A DNA stretch of 64,000 bases from Janthinobacterium tructae (lineage in GTDB: Bacteria; Pseudomonadota; Gammaproteobacteria; Burkholderiales; Burkholderiaceae_D), in assembly GCF_006517255.1 (NCBI RefSeq), contig NZ_CP041185.1:3472001-3536000 (forward strand). The letters are read 5' to 3'. Shown here piece after piece: positions 33,316-43,796 of the stretch. The notes under the pieces are model-generated. The model made no database searches, was not told where the DNA came from, and worked only from the letters and a program-made list of their open reading frames with translations. A program made the position numbers and the translations under genes. The stretch's first letter is position 1; every line of letters begins with the position of its first letter.

Positions 33316-34088
33316 GCCACGGCCGCTTCCATCATCTGGCGCAGCAGCGGCTGCACCCGCGCCGCCAGATCGGGACGATAGCCAAACGGCATCGCTTCAT
33401 CCATGTACAGGCACTGGCACATCTCCAGCTGGATCGCATGCACGCGGCTGGCCGGCTGGCCGTAATGGCGCGTGATATGGCCGCCCTTGAAGCGGCCGTT
33501 CAGCGCCACGGTAAATGCATCCTGAGCGCGCGCGATATCGACCACGGCGGACGTCAGGCCGCTCTCGCAACTGGCGCCATCGGCCGTGCCGAAGTTCAGG
33601 TCGGGCAGCTTGCCCTCAAAAAAACGCGGCACGTGGGAAGCGATGGAGTGGGCATCCCACAGCACCACGGCGCCATGCACGCGCAGCAGGCGGTCCAGTT
33701 CCCCGCGCAGCTGCGCATGATACGGCGCCCAGTAGCGCTGCAACCGGCGCTGTACGTCGGCCGCATCGGGTTCGCGGCCGGCCAGGTACAGCGGCTCGCG
33801 ATGAAAGGTATCGTTGGGCAGCAAGCCCGTCGTATCCTGGCCCGGATACAGATTCGTGTCTTCCTGCGGGCGGTTCAAGTCGATGGTGTAGCGCGACCAG
33901 CGCGCCGACAGCACGGATGCGTCCATCTCCTGCAAAAAGCCATACAGCTCGCGCAAATGCCAGTCCGTGTCGGCCTTGATCAAAGCCTGCGGCGTCATGC
34001 GCGCGGCGATATCATCGGGTATGTCGGTGCCCACGTGGGGCATCGACACCAGCAGCGGGATGCTGCCTTCGTTGAAGCGGAAATCCAT
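33300..34088 (-). CDS. hutG: N-formylglutamate deformylase HutG
   Basis: Last step of the five-step histidine pathway: N-formylglutamate to glutamate and formate. The 262-residue protein starts MDFRFNEGSIPLLVSMPHVG and shows TDWHLRELYGF, YTIDLNRPQEDTNLYPGQ, LWDAHSIASHVPRFFEG and FKGGHITRHYGQP, typical FGase/HutG motifs. ATG 34088 follows AAGGAGACAAGC. The 18 upstream in-frame codons have no similarity. It overlaps hutF by 16 bases. Confidence 0.95.
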   Translation of the reverse strand: MDFRFNEGSIPLLVSMPHVGTDIPDDIAARMTPQALIKADTDWHLRELYGFLQEMDASVLSARWSRYTIDLNRPQEDTNLYPGQDTTGLLPNDTFHREPLYLAGREPDAADVQRRLQRYWAPYHAQLRGELDRLLRVHGAVVLWDAHSIASHVPRFFEGKLPDLNFGTADGASCESGLTSAVVDIARAQDAFTVALNGRFKGGHITRHYGQPASRVHAIQLEMCQCLYMDEAMPFGYRPDLAARVQPLLRQMMEAAVAWVAR

Positions 34089-34108
34089 GCTTGTCTCCTT
34101 GCGCCCGC

Positions 34109-35674
34109 TCAGGCGTACAGCGGGGCGAACAAATTCTTGCACGTGCTGCTCAACTCACCGTGCAGCACCATCTGCTTGGCCGCTTCGATATCGGGCGCGA
34201 AGAAGCGGTCGGCGTCGAAGAACGGCACCTTCTGGCGCAGCTGGTGATGCACGTGTTCCAGGTGCGGCGAGGTTTTCAGCGGACGGTGGAAATCGATGCC
34301 CTGCGCGGCGGCCAGCAGCTCGATGCCGACGATGACGGCCGTGTTGTGCGCCATGTCGTCCAGGCGGCGCCCGGCGAACGTGGCCATGCTCACATGGTCT
34401 TCCTGGTTGGCCGACGTCGGCAGGCTGTCGACGCTGGCCGGATGCGCGAGCGACTTGTTTTCCGACGCCAGCGCGGCGGCCGTCACGTGGGCGATCATGA
34501 AGCCGGAATTGACGCCCGGATCGCGCACGAGGAACGGTGGCAAGCCGGAAAGCGTGGCGTCGATCAGCAGCGCGATGCGGCGCTCGGCCAGCGCGCCGAT
34601 TTCGGCGATCGCCAGCGCCAGGGTGTCGGCCGCAAAGGCGACAGGTTCGGCGTGGAAGTTCCCGCCGGAGACGATTTCCGCCTGTCCGCCGGGACCGTCC
34701 TGGAAGATCAGCGGATTGTCCGTGACGGCATTGGCTTCGATCAGCAGGGTGCGGCCCACATTGCCGATCAGGTCCAGGCAGGCACCCATGACTTGCGGCT
34801 GGCAGCGCAGGCTGTACGGATCCTGCACGCGCTCGTCGCCTTCCAGGTGCGAGGCACGAATCGCGCTGTTGGCCACCAGTTGGCGGTACATCTGCGCCGC
34901 CAGGATTTGTCCCGGCTGTCCGCGCACGGCGTGCACGCGCGCGTCGAATGGCGCATCGCTGCCCTTGGCCGCGTCGAGCGACAGCGCGCCCGTGACCATG
35001 GCCGCTTCCAGCAGGCGCTCGGCCATGAACAGGCCATGCAGCGTCAGCGCGTTCGACACCTGCGTGCCGTTGATCAGCGCCAGGCCCTCTTTTGCCGCCA
35101 GCACGACGGGCGCGATGCCCGCCTGCGCCAGCGCCTCGGGAGCCGGCATCAATACGCCGTTGACGCGCACGTCGCCCACGCCCAGCATGGCCAGGGTCAT
35201 GTGCGACAGCGGCGCCAGGTCGCCCGAGGCGCCGACGGAACCCTTGGCGGGAATGGCCGGCATGATGCCAGCGTTGTACAGGGCGATCAGGGTATCGACG
35301 ATCAACGGGCGCACGCCGGAATAGCCGCGCGCCAGGCTGCCGATCTTCATTAGCATGATCAGGCGCACGACGGCGTCCGACAGCAGTTCACCCGTGCCGA
35401 CGGAATGCGACAGGATCAGGTTGCGCTGCAATTGCTCCAGCTTTTCATCGGGAATGCGCGTCTTGGCGAGCAGGCCGAAGCCCGTGTTGATGCCGTAGGC
35501 CGCATCGCCCTTGGCGACGATGGCCTGCACGGCCGCAGCCGCCGCCTCGATGACGGGATAGGCCTCGGCGGCGAGAATCAGTTTCGCGGGTGCGGCCCAG
35601 ACGGCGCGCAGGTCGGCCAGGGTCATCGCGCCCGGTTTCAGGGTCCAACTTTTGGCATGCTGTGTCATAGTCAT
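34109..35674 (-). CDS. hutH: histidine ammonia-lyase HutH
   Basis: First step of histidine catabolism, giving urocanate and ammonia. The 521-residue protein contains [29 protein letters not shown] (Ala-Ser-Gly that cyclises to the MIO cofactor), [28 protein letters not shown] and [12 protein letters not shown]. Starts at 35674 and 35668 are both plausible ([10 protein letters not shown] or MTQHAKSW); an ATG at 35680 and a TTG at 35683 are also in frame. It follows hutU by 13 bases or fewer. Confidence 0.95.
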   Translation of the reverse strand: MTMTQHAKSWTLKPGAMTLADLRAVWAAPAKLILAAEAYPVIEAAAAAVQAIVAKGDAAYGINTGFGLLAKTRIPDEKLEQLQRNLILSHSVGTGELLSDAVVRLIMLMKIGSLARGYSGVRPLIVDTLIALYNAGIMPAIPAKGSVGASGDLAPLSHMTLAMLGVGDVRVNGVLMPAPEALAQAGIAPVVLAAKEGLALINGTQVSNALTLHGLFMAERLLEAAMVTGALSLDAAKGSDAPFDARVHAVRGQPGQILAAQMYRQLVANSAIRASHLEGDERVQDPYSLRCQPQVMGACLDLIGNVGRTLLIEANAVTDNPLIFQDGPGGQAEIVSGGNFHAEPVAFAADTLALAIAEIGALAERRIALLIDATLSGLPPFLVRDPGVNSGFMIAHVTAAALASENKSLAHPASVDSLPTSANQEDHVSMATFAGRRLDDMAHNTAVIVGIELLAAAQGIDFHRPLKTSPHLEHVHHQLRQKVPFFDADRFFAPDIEAAKQMVLHGELSSTCKNLFAPLYA

Positions 35675-35687
35675 TCGCATCAAGGTC

Positions 35688-37391
<1,704 letters not shown>

Positions 37392-37462
37392 GCTGTCTCC
37401 TCGTAGGGTGCGAGCGGGCGTATCTAGCCCGATACGTGGCCCGCTCTGGTACTCCCAGCATA

Positions 37463-37478
37463 GGTTGTCTATACAACC
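37463..37478. promoter_or_regulatory. candidate HutC operator upstream of hutU
   Basis: Perfect palindromic arms GGTTGT / ACAACC around CTAT. The core TTGTCTATACAA resembles GntR/HutC-type sites (TGTxTAxACA). It sits in the hut promoter gap; the likely regulator gene is at 45719. Assignment is by position and resemblance. Confidence 0.6.
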
Positions 37479-37495
37479 AAGTCAACAGGTTTTCT

Positions 37496-37526
37496 TTGGG
37501 GTCAGACCCGACGGGTCTGACCCCAA
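37496..37526. repeat. dispersed palindrome, GGGGTCAGACCC type, copy 2
   Basis: Perfect 15-bp arms (TTGGGGTCAGACCCG and its complement) around a central A, three bases from the stop of the amidohydrolase gene. Core identical to copy 1 at 11560. No T run follows on either strand, so it is not a standard terminator. Confidence 0.85.
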
Positions 37527-37529
37527 CCC

Positions 37530-39203
37530 TCATTTTTTCTCGAACACGCGCTTGCCCGCCACCCACGTCTGCAGCACCTGCGTCTTGCCAATCGCCGTCG
37601 GCGCCACCTTGAACAGGTCCTGGTCGACGACGATGAAGTCTGCCCATTTTCCCGCTTCCAGGGTGCCGATCACCTTGTCCTGGTGCGCCGCCCAGGCCGC
37701 GTCGAGCGTAAAGCAGCGCAGCGCCTCGGTCACCGTCATCGCTTGCTGCGGATACCAGCCGCCGGCCGGGAATCCTTCGCTGTTTTGCCGCGTGACGGCC
37801 GCGTGGATGCCCTCGAACGGATTCGGCGACTCGATGGGAAAATCCGAACCGCAGGCGATGCGCGAACCTTGTGCAAGGAAGGTGCGCCACGCATACGCGC
37901 CCTTGATGCGCTCGTGCCCCACGCGCTGCTCCGCCATGTTCTGGTCGGACGTGGCGTGCGTCGGCTGCATCGACGGCACGATGCCGAGCCTCTTGAAGCG
38001 GGGGATGTCGCTCAACTGCACCACTTGCGCATGCTCCATGCGGTGGCGCAAGCCCACGCTGCGGTATTGCGCGGTCAAGGCCTGGTAACCGTCGAGGATC
38101 TGATGATTGCCTGCGTCGCCGATGGCGTGCACGTTCACCTGATAGCCGGCGCGCATGGCTTTTTCCATCTTCGCGCGCATGGCGTCATCTTTGAAAAACA
38201 GCAGGCCGCGGGTAGAAGGATCGTCGCTGTACGGCGCCAGCAGGGCCGCGCCGCGGCTGCCCAGGGCGCCGTCGGACAGCAGTTTCACAGCGCGCAAGGC
38301 GTACATGTCACGCGCATAGCTATTCAAGGGTCCATTTCTTGACAGCGCGTCGAAGTCTTCCGTGGTGTCGGCAATCATGCCGTACACGCGCACCGTCAGC
38401 TTGCCGTGGTCCGCGTAATCGCGGAACAATCGGTCCTGCATCTGGCCGATGCCCGCATCGTGCACGCTGGTCAGGCCCACTTGCGACAGCTGCGCCAGCG
38501 CGCCATCGAGGGCGGCGCGGTTTTCCACGTCGCCGGGCTTGGGCAACACGGCGTCCATCAAGTCCATGGCGTTATCGACCAGTACACCGGTGGCATTGCC
38601 GTCCGCATCGCGTTCGATCTTGCCGCCCGCCGGATCTGGCGTGGCGCGCGTGATGCCGGCAAGCGCCAGCGCCCGGCTGTTGGCCCAGCCCGCGTGGCCA
38701 TCGACCCGGCGCAGCCACACGGGCCGCGCGCTTTCCGCCGCATCGAGTTCTGCGGCCGTGGGAAAGCGGCCCAGTTTCCAGATTTCCTGGTTCCAGCCAT
38801 TGCCGACGACCCAGCTGCGTTCCGGATGCGCACGGGCGAAGTCGCCCACGGCCTGCACGGCGGCCGGCAGCGACGACGAACCATACAGCATCACGCCGCT
38901 GGCGATCGTCCCCAGGCCGAACACGTGGCCATGCGCGTCGATCAGGCCCGGCAACACGGTCTTGCCCTGCACGTCGACATAGGTGGCGCCCTTGGCCGCC
39001 TTGCGTTTCACCTGCGCGGCGCTGCCGACGGCGAGCAGCTTGCCAGCGTCGTCAAACGCCAGCGCCGTGAAGCGGACTACCTTGCCGTGCGCGTCGAGCG
39101 TGTAGCCGTTGGCGTTGTCGATGACGGTATCGGCGTGGGCGTGGGCCAAGGTGCCCATACAGGCGAGAACAAGCAGGGTGCGGCGCATTGGCAGGGTCGG
39201 CAT
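37530..39203 (-). CDS. exported YtcJ-like amidohydrolase
   Basis: Metal-dependent amidohydrolase of 557 residues with an N-terminal export signal (MPTLPMRRTLLVLACMGTLAHAHA, cut near AHAD). Family features are VLPGLIDAHGHVFGLG (HxH), WVVGNGWNQEIW, RVDGHAGWANSRAL, SVHDAGIGQMQ, VHAIGDAGNHQILDGYQ, HRMEHAQVV and GSDFPIESPNPFEGIHAAV, all standard for YtcJ-like enzymes. Substrate unknown; the export signal puts it in the periplasm. ATG 39203 is used since GGAG sits five bases upstream; ATG 39209 adds two residues. It is upstream of and co-directional with hut, but a palindrome and the hut promoter gap separate them. Confidence 0.88.
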   Translation of the reverse strand: MPTLPMRRTLLVLACMGTLAHAHADTVIDNANGYTLDAHGKVVRFTALAFDDAGKLLAVGSAAQVKRKAAKGATYVDVQGKTVLPGLIDAHGHVFGLGTIASGVMLYGSSSLPAAVQAVGDFARAHPERSWVVGNGWNQEIWKLGRFPTAAELDAAESARPVWLRRVDGHAGWANSRALALAGITRATPDPAGGKIERDADGNATGVLVDNAMDLMDAVLPKPGDVENRAALDGALAQLSQVGLTSVHDAGIGQMQDRLFRDYADHGKLTVRVYGMIADTTEDFDALSRNGPLNSYARDMYALRAVKLLSDGALGSRGAALLAPYSDDPSTRGLLFFKDDAMRAKMEKAMRAGYQVNVHAIGDAGNHQILDGYQALTAQYRSVGLRHRMEHAQVVQLSDIPRFKRLGIVPSMQPTHATSDQNMAEQRVGHERIKGAYAWRTFLAQGSRIACGSDFPIESPNPFEGIHAAVTRQNSEGFPAGGWYPQQAMTVTEALRCFTLDAAWAAHQDKVIGTLEAGKWADFIVVDQDLFKVAPTAIGKTQVLQTWVAGKRVFEKK

Positions 39204-39271
39204 TTCCATCTCCAGGTCTGTTAAGTCAATGAACGAAAAGACGAGTGTATAGAAATTGGCAAAATGGTCAA

Positions 39272-39886
39272 TCAGCTAGCAGATGGTTGCCGCAGCATCA
39301 GCCAGTAATCGCAGCCCGTGACGCCTTCCGCGTAACGCCCCACCACCACGAAGCCCAGGCGGCCATAGAACGGCAGGCTGCGCTCGTTGTACGTCTCCAG
39401 GAAGCATGCGGCACGTGCAGCATCGACGGCCGCCAGGCCAGGCCCCAGCACGGACGCGCCCAGCCCCTGCCCTTGTGCGTCGGGGGCGATGCCGGCGATC
39501 GACAGATACCACGCATCCTGCAGACCATGCGGCGCCAGTGCGTGCTCCATGTTCTCGACGATGGCCGTAAAGTGTGCAAAGCCGCGCTCCCCCAGCAGCA
39601 TGCGCAAGGCGTCTTCGCGCTGCGCGTACGCGGCCTGGCGCAGGGCCGCCGGCGTATCCGTGGTCCAGATCGCGGCGCCATTGCCGGCCTCATCGGCCAG
39701 GTCGACGCGGCCTGCCTGCCGGCCTTCGGCCAGCGCCAGCGCAAAATACGCTTCCAGCATGGCCAGCCGCGCCGCCTCGTTCTCGCCGCACGCCACCGTG
39801 ACAGTGCGGTAAAACGGGTCGCCGATCAGGGCGGCGGCCAGGCTGCGGGCGGTGCGGGAGGCTTCGGTGTGGGATGGGCGGGACAT
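39272..39886 (-). CDS. GNAT-family N-acetyltransferase
   Basis: Acetyltransferase of 204 residues from ATG 39886 (MSRPSHTEASRTARSLAAAL). The acetyl-CoA-binding segment is SIAGIAPDAQGQGLGASVLGPGL (Q/R-x-x-G-x-G as QGQGLG), followed by CFLETYNERSLPFYGRLGFVVVG, the usual last strand-helix of GNATs. The N-terminal half is helical with GDPFYRTVT. Target unknown. It is followed by an AT-rich gap; no operon partner is evident. Confidence 0.87.
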   Translation of the reverse strand: MSRPSHTEASRTARSLAAALIGDPFYRTVTVACGENEAARLAMLEAYFALALAEGRQAGRVDLADEAGNGAAIWTTDTPAALRQAAYAQREDALRMLLGERGFAHFTAIVENMEHALAPHGLQDAWYLSIAGIAPDAQGQGLGASVLGPGLAAVDAARAACFLETYNERSLPFYGRLGFVVVGRYAEGVTGCDYWLMLRQPSAS

Positions 39887-40017
39887 GGTTCTCTTTCTGT
39901 TCATTGTATCTTTTCATTGCGACGCCCGGCATCTTAGCGCAAGCGCGCAGACCTTGCGCCCAGTCAATACCTGCATGACGGCGCTGGCCTACGCTGGCGT
40001 TTTATCGCGGAGCCCCT

Positions 40018-41085
40018 ATGGCCAGGCACCATGTCATCAGCACCACCGCATGCGACGTGTTCTTCAAGCTCGTGGCCCACCAGAAGAAAAGCCTGGGCGC
40101 GCACTTCGACAGCATGATCGTCACCTTCAGCGCCGACGGCCGGCCCGTGCTGGGCGCCACCCTGCGCAACGCGACAAGCGGCTGCGAGCTGCACCGCCTG
40201 GCCGGCCAGCCCGACGAATGCTGGTGCTGCGGCTACGACGAGCAGCTGGAATTCGTCTCGCCCGCCAATGTACCGCTAGCGCACGCCGACTACCGGCTCA
40301 CCTTGAGCAATGGGGAAACGTGGACGGGGACGACGGATGCGAAGGGACGCACGGGGCGCGTGGCCAGCAAGCAAGAAGAACAAATAACGATGGTGGAGTT
40401 TTTCCCACAAGAAGACAGCCTTCCCTGCTGCTCCGCTGCACCTGCCCCTGTGGCGCCAACGGCGATCATACTTGAGCTACAAGACGTAAAAACAACCGAC
40501 AAGGATATCGATACATCAGTAAAACAGGTAAAAATCGATAGCATGGCTCGCCCACTTACCCAGGGTGAAATAGACATGGCATGGATGATCTTTGAAGATG
40601 CCGTCGACTATAGCAAAGTCAAAATTCACAAGAGGCCTTATCTATGGCTGTTCCAACCAAAAAACACTGCCATGACACCCAATGGGGAAATGTATTTTCA
40701 TGAGTCGAGATTTCTGGACGATTTTTCCAGTGCAGATAACACCGAGCGTCATTGGTTCATTCATGAAATGGTCCATGTTTGGCAATATCAACTCAAATAT
40801 CCGGTCGCAATGCGTGGAGCATTCAGAATAGGACTGGACTACAAGTACGTATTGTCATCCAAAAGAAAGTTGGCCGACTACAACATGGAGGCACAAGGAG
40901 ACTTGGTAGCCGATTACTACGCGTTGAAATACTTAAAGGATTCCTCCGCAATGCGCCAGGAAAAATATGCCAATGACCAAGCACTTTATGAACAGGTACT
41001 CATTGATTTTTTCACCGACAGAAAAAGTGAAAAGAATTTACCTGGCGGCAACATCGAGCGCACTCCTCTCGTCGATATACCTTGA
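40018..41085 (+). CDS. modular HExxH metallopeptidase, candidate secreted antibacterial effector
   Basis: Unnamed protein of 355 residues in two parts. Residues 1-130 (MARHHVISTTACDVFFKLVA...) are GC-rich and end in DYRLTLSNGETWTGTTDAKG, a pattern I know from the transthyretin-like adaptor parts of type VI effectors and VgrG tails. From about residue 130 the DNA is much AT-richer and encodes a zinc peptidase-like domain with HWFIHEMVHVWQYQ: H249, E250, H253, plus E291 in NMEAQGDLVADYY as likely third ligand. This recalls the HExxH domain at the end of P. aeruginosa VgrG2b, a periplasmic T6SS toxin; that comparison is from memory. No signal peptide. Two exported paralogues follow, the first overlapping by 59 bases. 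GGAG precedes ATG 40018. Confidence 0.7.
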   Translation: MARHHVISTTACDVFFKLVAHQKKSLGAHFDSMIVTFSADGRPVLGATLRNATSGCELHRLAGQPDECWCCGYDEQLEFVSPANVPLAHADYRLTLSNGETWTGTTDAKGRTGRVASKQEEQITMVEFFPQEDSLPCCSAAPAPVAPTAIILELQDVKTTDKDIDTSVKQVKIDSMARPLTQGEIDMAWMIFEDAVDYSKVKIHKRPYLWLFQPKNTAMTPNGEMYFHESRFLDDFSSADNTERHWFIHEMVHVWQYQLKYPVAMRGAFRIGLDYKYVLSSKRKLADYNMEAQGDLVADYYALKYLKDSSAMRQEKYANDQALYEQVLIDFFTDRKSEKNLPGGNIERTPLVDIP

Positions 41086-41539
41086 TGCGGGTGCAACATC
41101 ACGCATCGCCGATGCTGAAATCAGTTCAGTGAATGGCACCCCCTGCTTCACAATCTCGCAGACGGAAGAAAAACGTAACGGTCAGCCACTTCTGGGAGCA
41201 CTCAGTATTTCAGACTTGTCAGTAAAACCGGCTACAAAAGTGTGGAGCTTTGTGATGAGCGGAGGAAGAAAAGTTCCGCTTTCATCAAAAATCTGTCTTC
41301 TCTATGGCGACATTCCACAGGGCGCAAATGGCATGCCAGCCCCTGAACTGCAAACAGGACGGGTTTACAGCATCTTCTTGAATGGGCGTCCAGATGATCC
41401 TTCCGACCCGACTTATGGCTATAGAGGGAAATTCTGTATCGTTGCCACGTCCACTGGTGAACGAAAAATCATCGCCATTGGCAGCGACACGCCAGCATGG
41501 AAACAGGATAGTTGCACGGAACATTCGCTCATCAGATAG
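41027..41539 (+). CDS. exported four-cysteine protein, candidate immunity protein 1
   Basis: Protein of 170 residues from GTG 41027, giving a signal peptide (MKRIYLAATSSALLSSIYLDA) before ATSRIADAEISSVNG. I chose this start because it gives a signal peptide of the same length as in the paralogue that follows; ATG 40988 would add 13 residues and an unlikely polar front. The mature protein has four cysteines (in NGTPCF, SKICLLYG, GKFCIV, QDSCTE), all kept in the paralogue, consistent with two disulphides in the periplasm. It overlaps the peptidase gene by 59 bases. Immunity role is inferred from position and export; no known family recognised. Confidence 0.7.
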   Translation: MKRIYLAATSSALLSSIYLDAGATSRIADAEISSVNGTPCFTISQTEEKRNGQPLLGALSISDLSVKPATKVWSFVMSGGRKVPLSSKICLLYGDIPQGANGMPAPELQTGRVYSIFLNGRPDDPSDPTYGYRGKFCIVATSTGERKIIAIGSDTPAWKQDSCTEHSLIR

Positions 41540-41552
41540 TGCAAGGATCGCC

Positions 41553-42059
41553 ATGCCATATCGCCACACACTGCTATTCCTGCTTGCGACGCTGACGAGT
41601 GTCGATGCCTCGGCGTGGTCGCGCATCGCTGAAGCCCACGTTAGCTCTGTCAACGGCATACCCTGCTTTTCAATTACAAAAAAGGAAGAGTCGCGCAATG
41701 GCCTGCCATTTCTTGGCGCACTCATGGTTTCAGACATGTCCGTGCAACCGGTAAAAGTAGTATGGGGATTCTCCCTGCCGCCAGACATGGCGTTAGCCAT
41801 CCGTGCCAGCACATGCATCCGCTATGGAAGCATGCCTACCGGCGCGACGGGCATACGCGTTGAAAAACTGATACCCGGGCATTTCTATAGCGTATTACTG
41901 AATGGCAGCCCCAAAGATCCGTCCGATCCAACCTATGGTTACCAAGGAAAATTCTGCGTGGTGGCGACGGAGGACGGAGCTCAGAAAGTCATTCCTATTG
42001 ACAGCGACATGCAGGAGTGGCGAACTGAAATCTGCCCAGCCCATCCCTCCCTCCCATAG
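41553..42059 (+). CDS. exported four-cysteine protein, candidate immunity protein 2
   Basis: Paralogue of the preceding gene, 168 residues, about half identical by eye. Signal peptide MPYRHTLLFLLATLTSVDASA precedes WSRIAEAHVSSVNG. Shared words are RNG-P-LGAL, DPSDPTYGY and GKFC-VAT, with the same four cysteines (NGIPCF, STCIRYG, GKFCVV, TEICPA). ATG 41553 follows AAGGAT and lies 13 bases after the first paralogue's stop. The longer upstream frame is a shadow. It ends seven bases before the convergent MscS gene. Duplication of the gene beside the toxin-like peptidase is typical of immunity arrays, but function is untested. Confidence 0.7.
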   Translation: MPYRHTLLFLLATLTSVDASAWSRIAEAHVSSVNGIPCFSITKKEESRNGLPFLGALMVSDMSVQPVKVVWGFSLPPDMALAIRASTCIRYGSMPTGATGIRVEKLIPGHFYSVLLNGSPKDPSDPTYGYQGKFCVVATEDGAQKVIPIDSDMQEWRTEICPAHPSLP

Positions 42060-42066
42060 TCCGACG

Positions 42067-43722
42067 CTATTTATCTTCCTCCCCCCGCTGCGCCGGCGCC
42101 CTGAACCATTCCTCCGGCGGCACCACATGCGACTCTTTCGGGTCATCGATGTAGTGTGGCGAAGTGATCTGCACATCGAATTCGTTGAAGACGTCGATGA
42201 TGTTCTGGTGCAAGCGGTTCAGCACTTCGGCGCGCTGGCGGGGGACTTCGGCGCTGGCGTAGGCGACCAGGCGGTATTGCACATAATAGTCTTGCAGGGC
42301 CAGCTGCATCACGTAGGGTTTTGGCGTGGTCGACAGTTCCGTCGTGCGCGACGCGGCCAGTTCCAGCATGGCGTGTACCTGCCGCCACGGCGTGGCGTAG
42401 CCGATGGTGACGGTGGAGTCGAGCACGAAGCCGCCGCCCGGCTGGGCGCGTGAATAGTTTTTCGTCGTTTGCGACATGACCCAGGCGTTCGGCAAGGCCA
42501 CTTCCTCGCCCAGGCCCGTGCGCAGGCGCGTCTCGAACATGCCCACGTCGACCACCGTGCCTTCGCTGTCGCCCACGCGCACATATTCGCCCTTGCGCAG
42601 GGCGCGCGTGTACATCAGGATCAAGCCGCTGGCGCCCTGGCCGACGATGCTCGACGCGCCGATCGACACCATCAGGCCCACCAGCACGGAGAGTCCCTGG
42701 AAGGCGGCCGTGTGCGAACCGGGCAGATACGGATAGGCCATGGCCAGCGCGAACAGCCAGATCACCACGCTGGCGATGCGGCGCGTCGGCAGGGCCGTGT
42801 CCTTGTCGAGCCAGCCGATCTGCAATTCGCCGCTTTCCACGCGCTTGAACAGCGAGGCGGCGGTGGCGGCGATCAGGCGCGCGATGGCGAAGATCACGCA
42901 CACCAGCACCAGCCCCGGCAAGGCGCCGATGATGGCGTGCAAGACGTCGGCCGCCACGTCGAACAGATAGCCGCTCAGGCTTTCGCCCCAGGAGCGCGTG
43001 TAGGGCAGGCGGCCCAGCACGAAGGCGGCCCACAGATAGGTGGCCATCAGGCGCAAGCCCCACAGCACGGCGCTGAGCAGCTGATACGCGAAGGCGATGT
43101 AGTGCTCGGCATCGAGCACGCGCACGTTTTTCAGGCGTACGTCGCGCAGGCGCGAGGCCAGCAGGATACCGCTGCGGCGCTTGGCCCAGCGGTAAAAGCG
43201 CGTCAATCCGATCCACACCAGCCAGAACACCAGGGTGGCGGCCGCGCACACGGCGGCGGCGATCGCCAGGTAGCGCCAGCTGCTCTGCTCGCGATAGTCA
43301 AACACGGCCTTGCGCAATTCCTCGGCTGCCGTTTTCGCCACGCTTTCCGTCGTGTCGCCGGCCAGCTGGTTGACGTCGCCTGGCACGACGACGAACAGCT
43401 GCACGCCGTCGAGCAGCACCTGCGTGCCTTCTGGAATCATGCGCGTGCTCGCCAGCAAGGGACCGTTTTTCGCCAGCACGCCTTCCAGGCGGCGCTGCGC
43501 GCCGATGGCGCGTTCATCGGGCGGATAACCGGCCAGCGCGGCGCGGAAGACAAACACGTTGCGGTTGGCAAACATCAGCGGCGCCGTCCTGGCCGCAGCA
43601 AGCTGCGACGGCGTCACGGCGGATGCGGCCTCCGCAACGAACGCGGGCACGCCATCGTCCGCATGGGCTGCGGGCAACAGGAACATGGTCAACAGGCACA
43701 ACAGGCGGAGCAGCGCGGACAT
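42067..43722 (-). CDS. MscS-family mechanosensitive ion channel
   Basis: Inner-membrane channel of 551 residues. A signal peptide (MSALLRLLCLLTMFLLPAAHA) and a periplasmic domain of about 130 residues precede five or so transmembrane segments; the pore helix and beta domain are seen at SIGASSIVGQGASGLILMYTRALRKGEYVRVGDSEGTVVDVGMFETRLRTGLGEEVALPNAWV (quoted in parts: ASSIVGQGASG, GEYVRVGDSEGTVVDVG, LPNAWV). The C-terminal alpha/beta part ends QITSPHYIDDPKESHV. The large periplasmic front places it with the longer MscS relatives rather than E. coli MscS. Convergent with the accessory cassette. Confidence 0.9.
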   Translation of the reverse strand: MSALLRLLCLLTMFLLPAAHADDGVPAFVAEAASAVTPSQLAAARTAPLMFANRNVFVFRAALAGYPPDERAIGAQRRLEGVLAKNGPLLASTRMIPEGTQVLLDGVQLFVVVPGDVNQLAGDTTESVAKTAAEELRKAVFDYREQSSWRYLAIAAAVCAAATLVFWLVWIGLTRFYRWAKRRSGILLASRLRDVRLKNVRVLDAEHYIAFAYQLLSAVLWGLRLMATYLWAAFVLGRLPYTRSWGESLSGYLFDVAADVLHAIIGALPGLVLVCVIFAIARLIAATAASLFKRVESGELQIGWLDKDTALPTRRIASVVIWLFALAMAYPYLPGSHTAAFQGLSVLVGLMVSIGASSIVGQGASGLILMYTRALRKGEYVRVGDSEGTVVDVGMFETRLRTGLGEEVALPNAWVMSQTTKNYSRAQPGGGFVLDSTVTIGYATPWRQVHAMLELAASRTTELSTTPKPYVMQLALQDYYVQYRLVAYASAEVPRQRAEVLNRLHQNIIDVFNEFDVQITSPHYIDDPKESHVVPPEEWFRAPAQRGEEDK

Positions 43723-43796
43723 GGCAGAAATGAAAGAGTGGCAAGAATAGCCATCATGCCATGTAATCCCGGAAACTCAAGCGCCGCAGCTACCGT

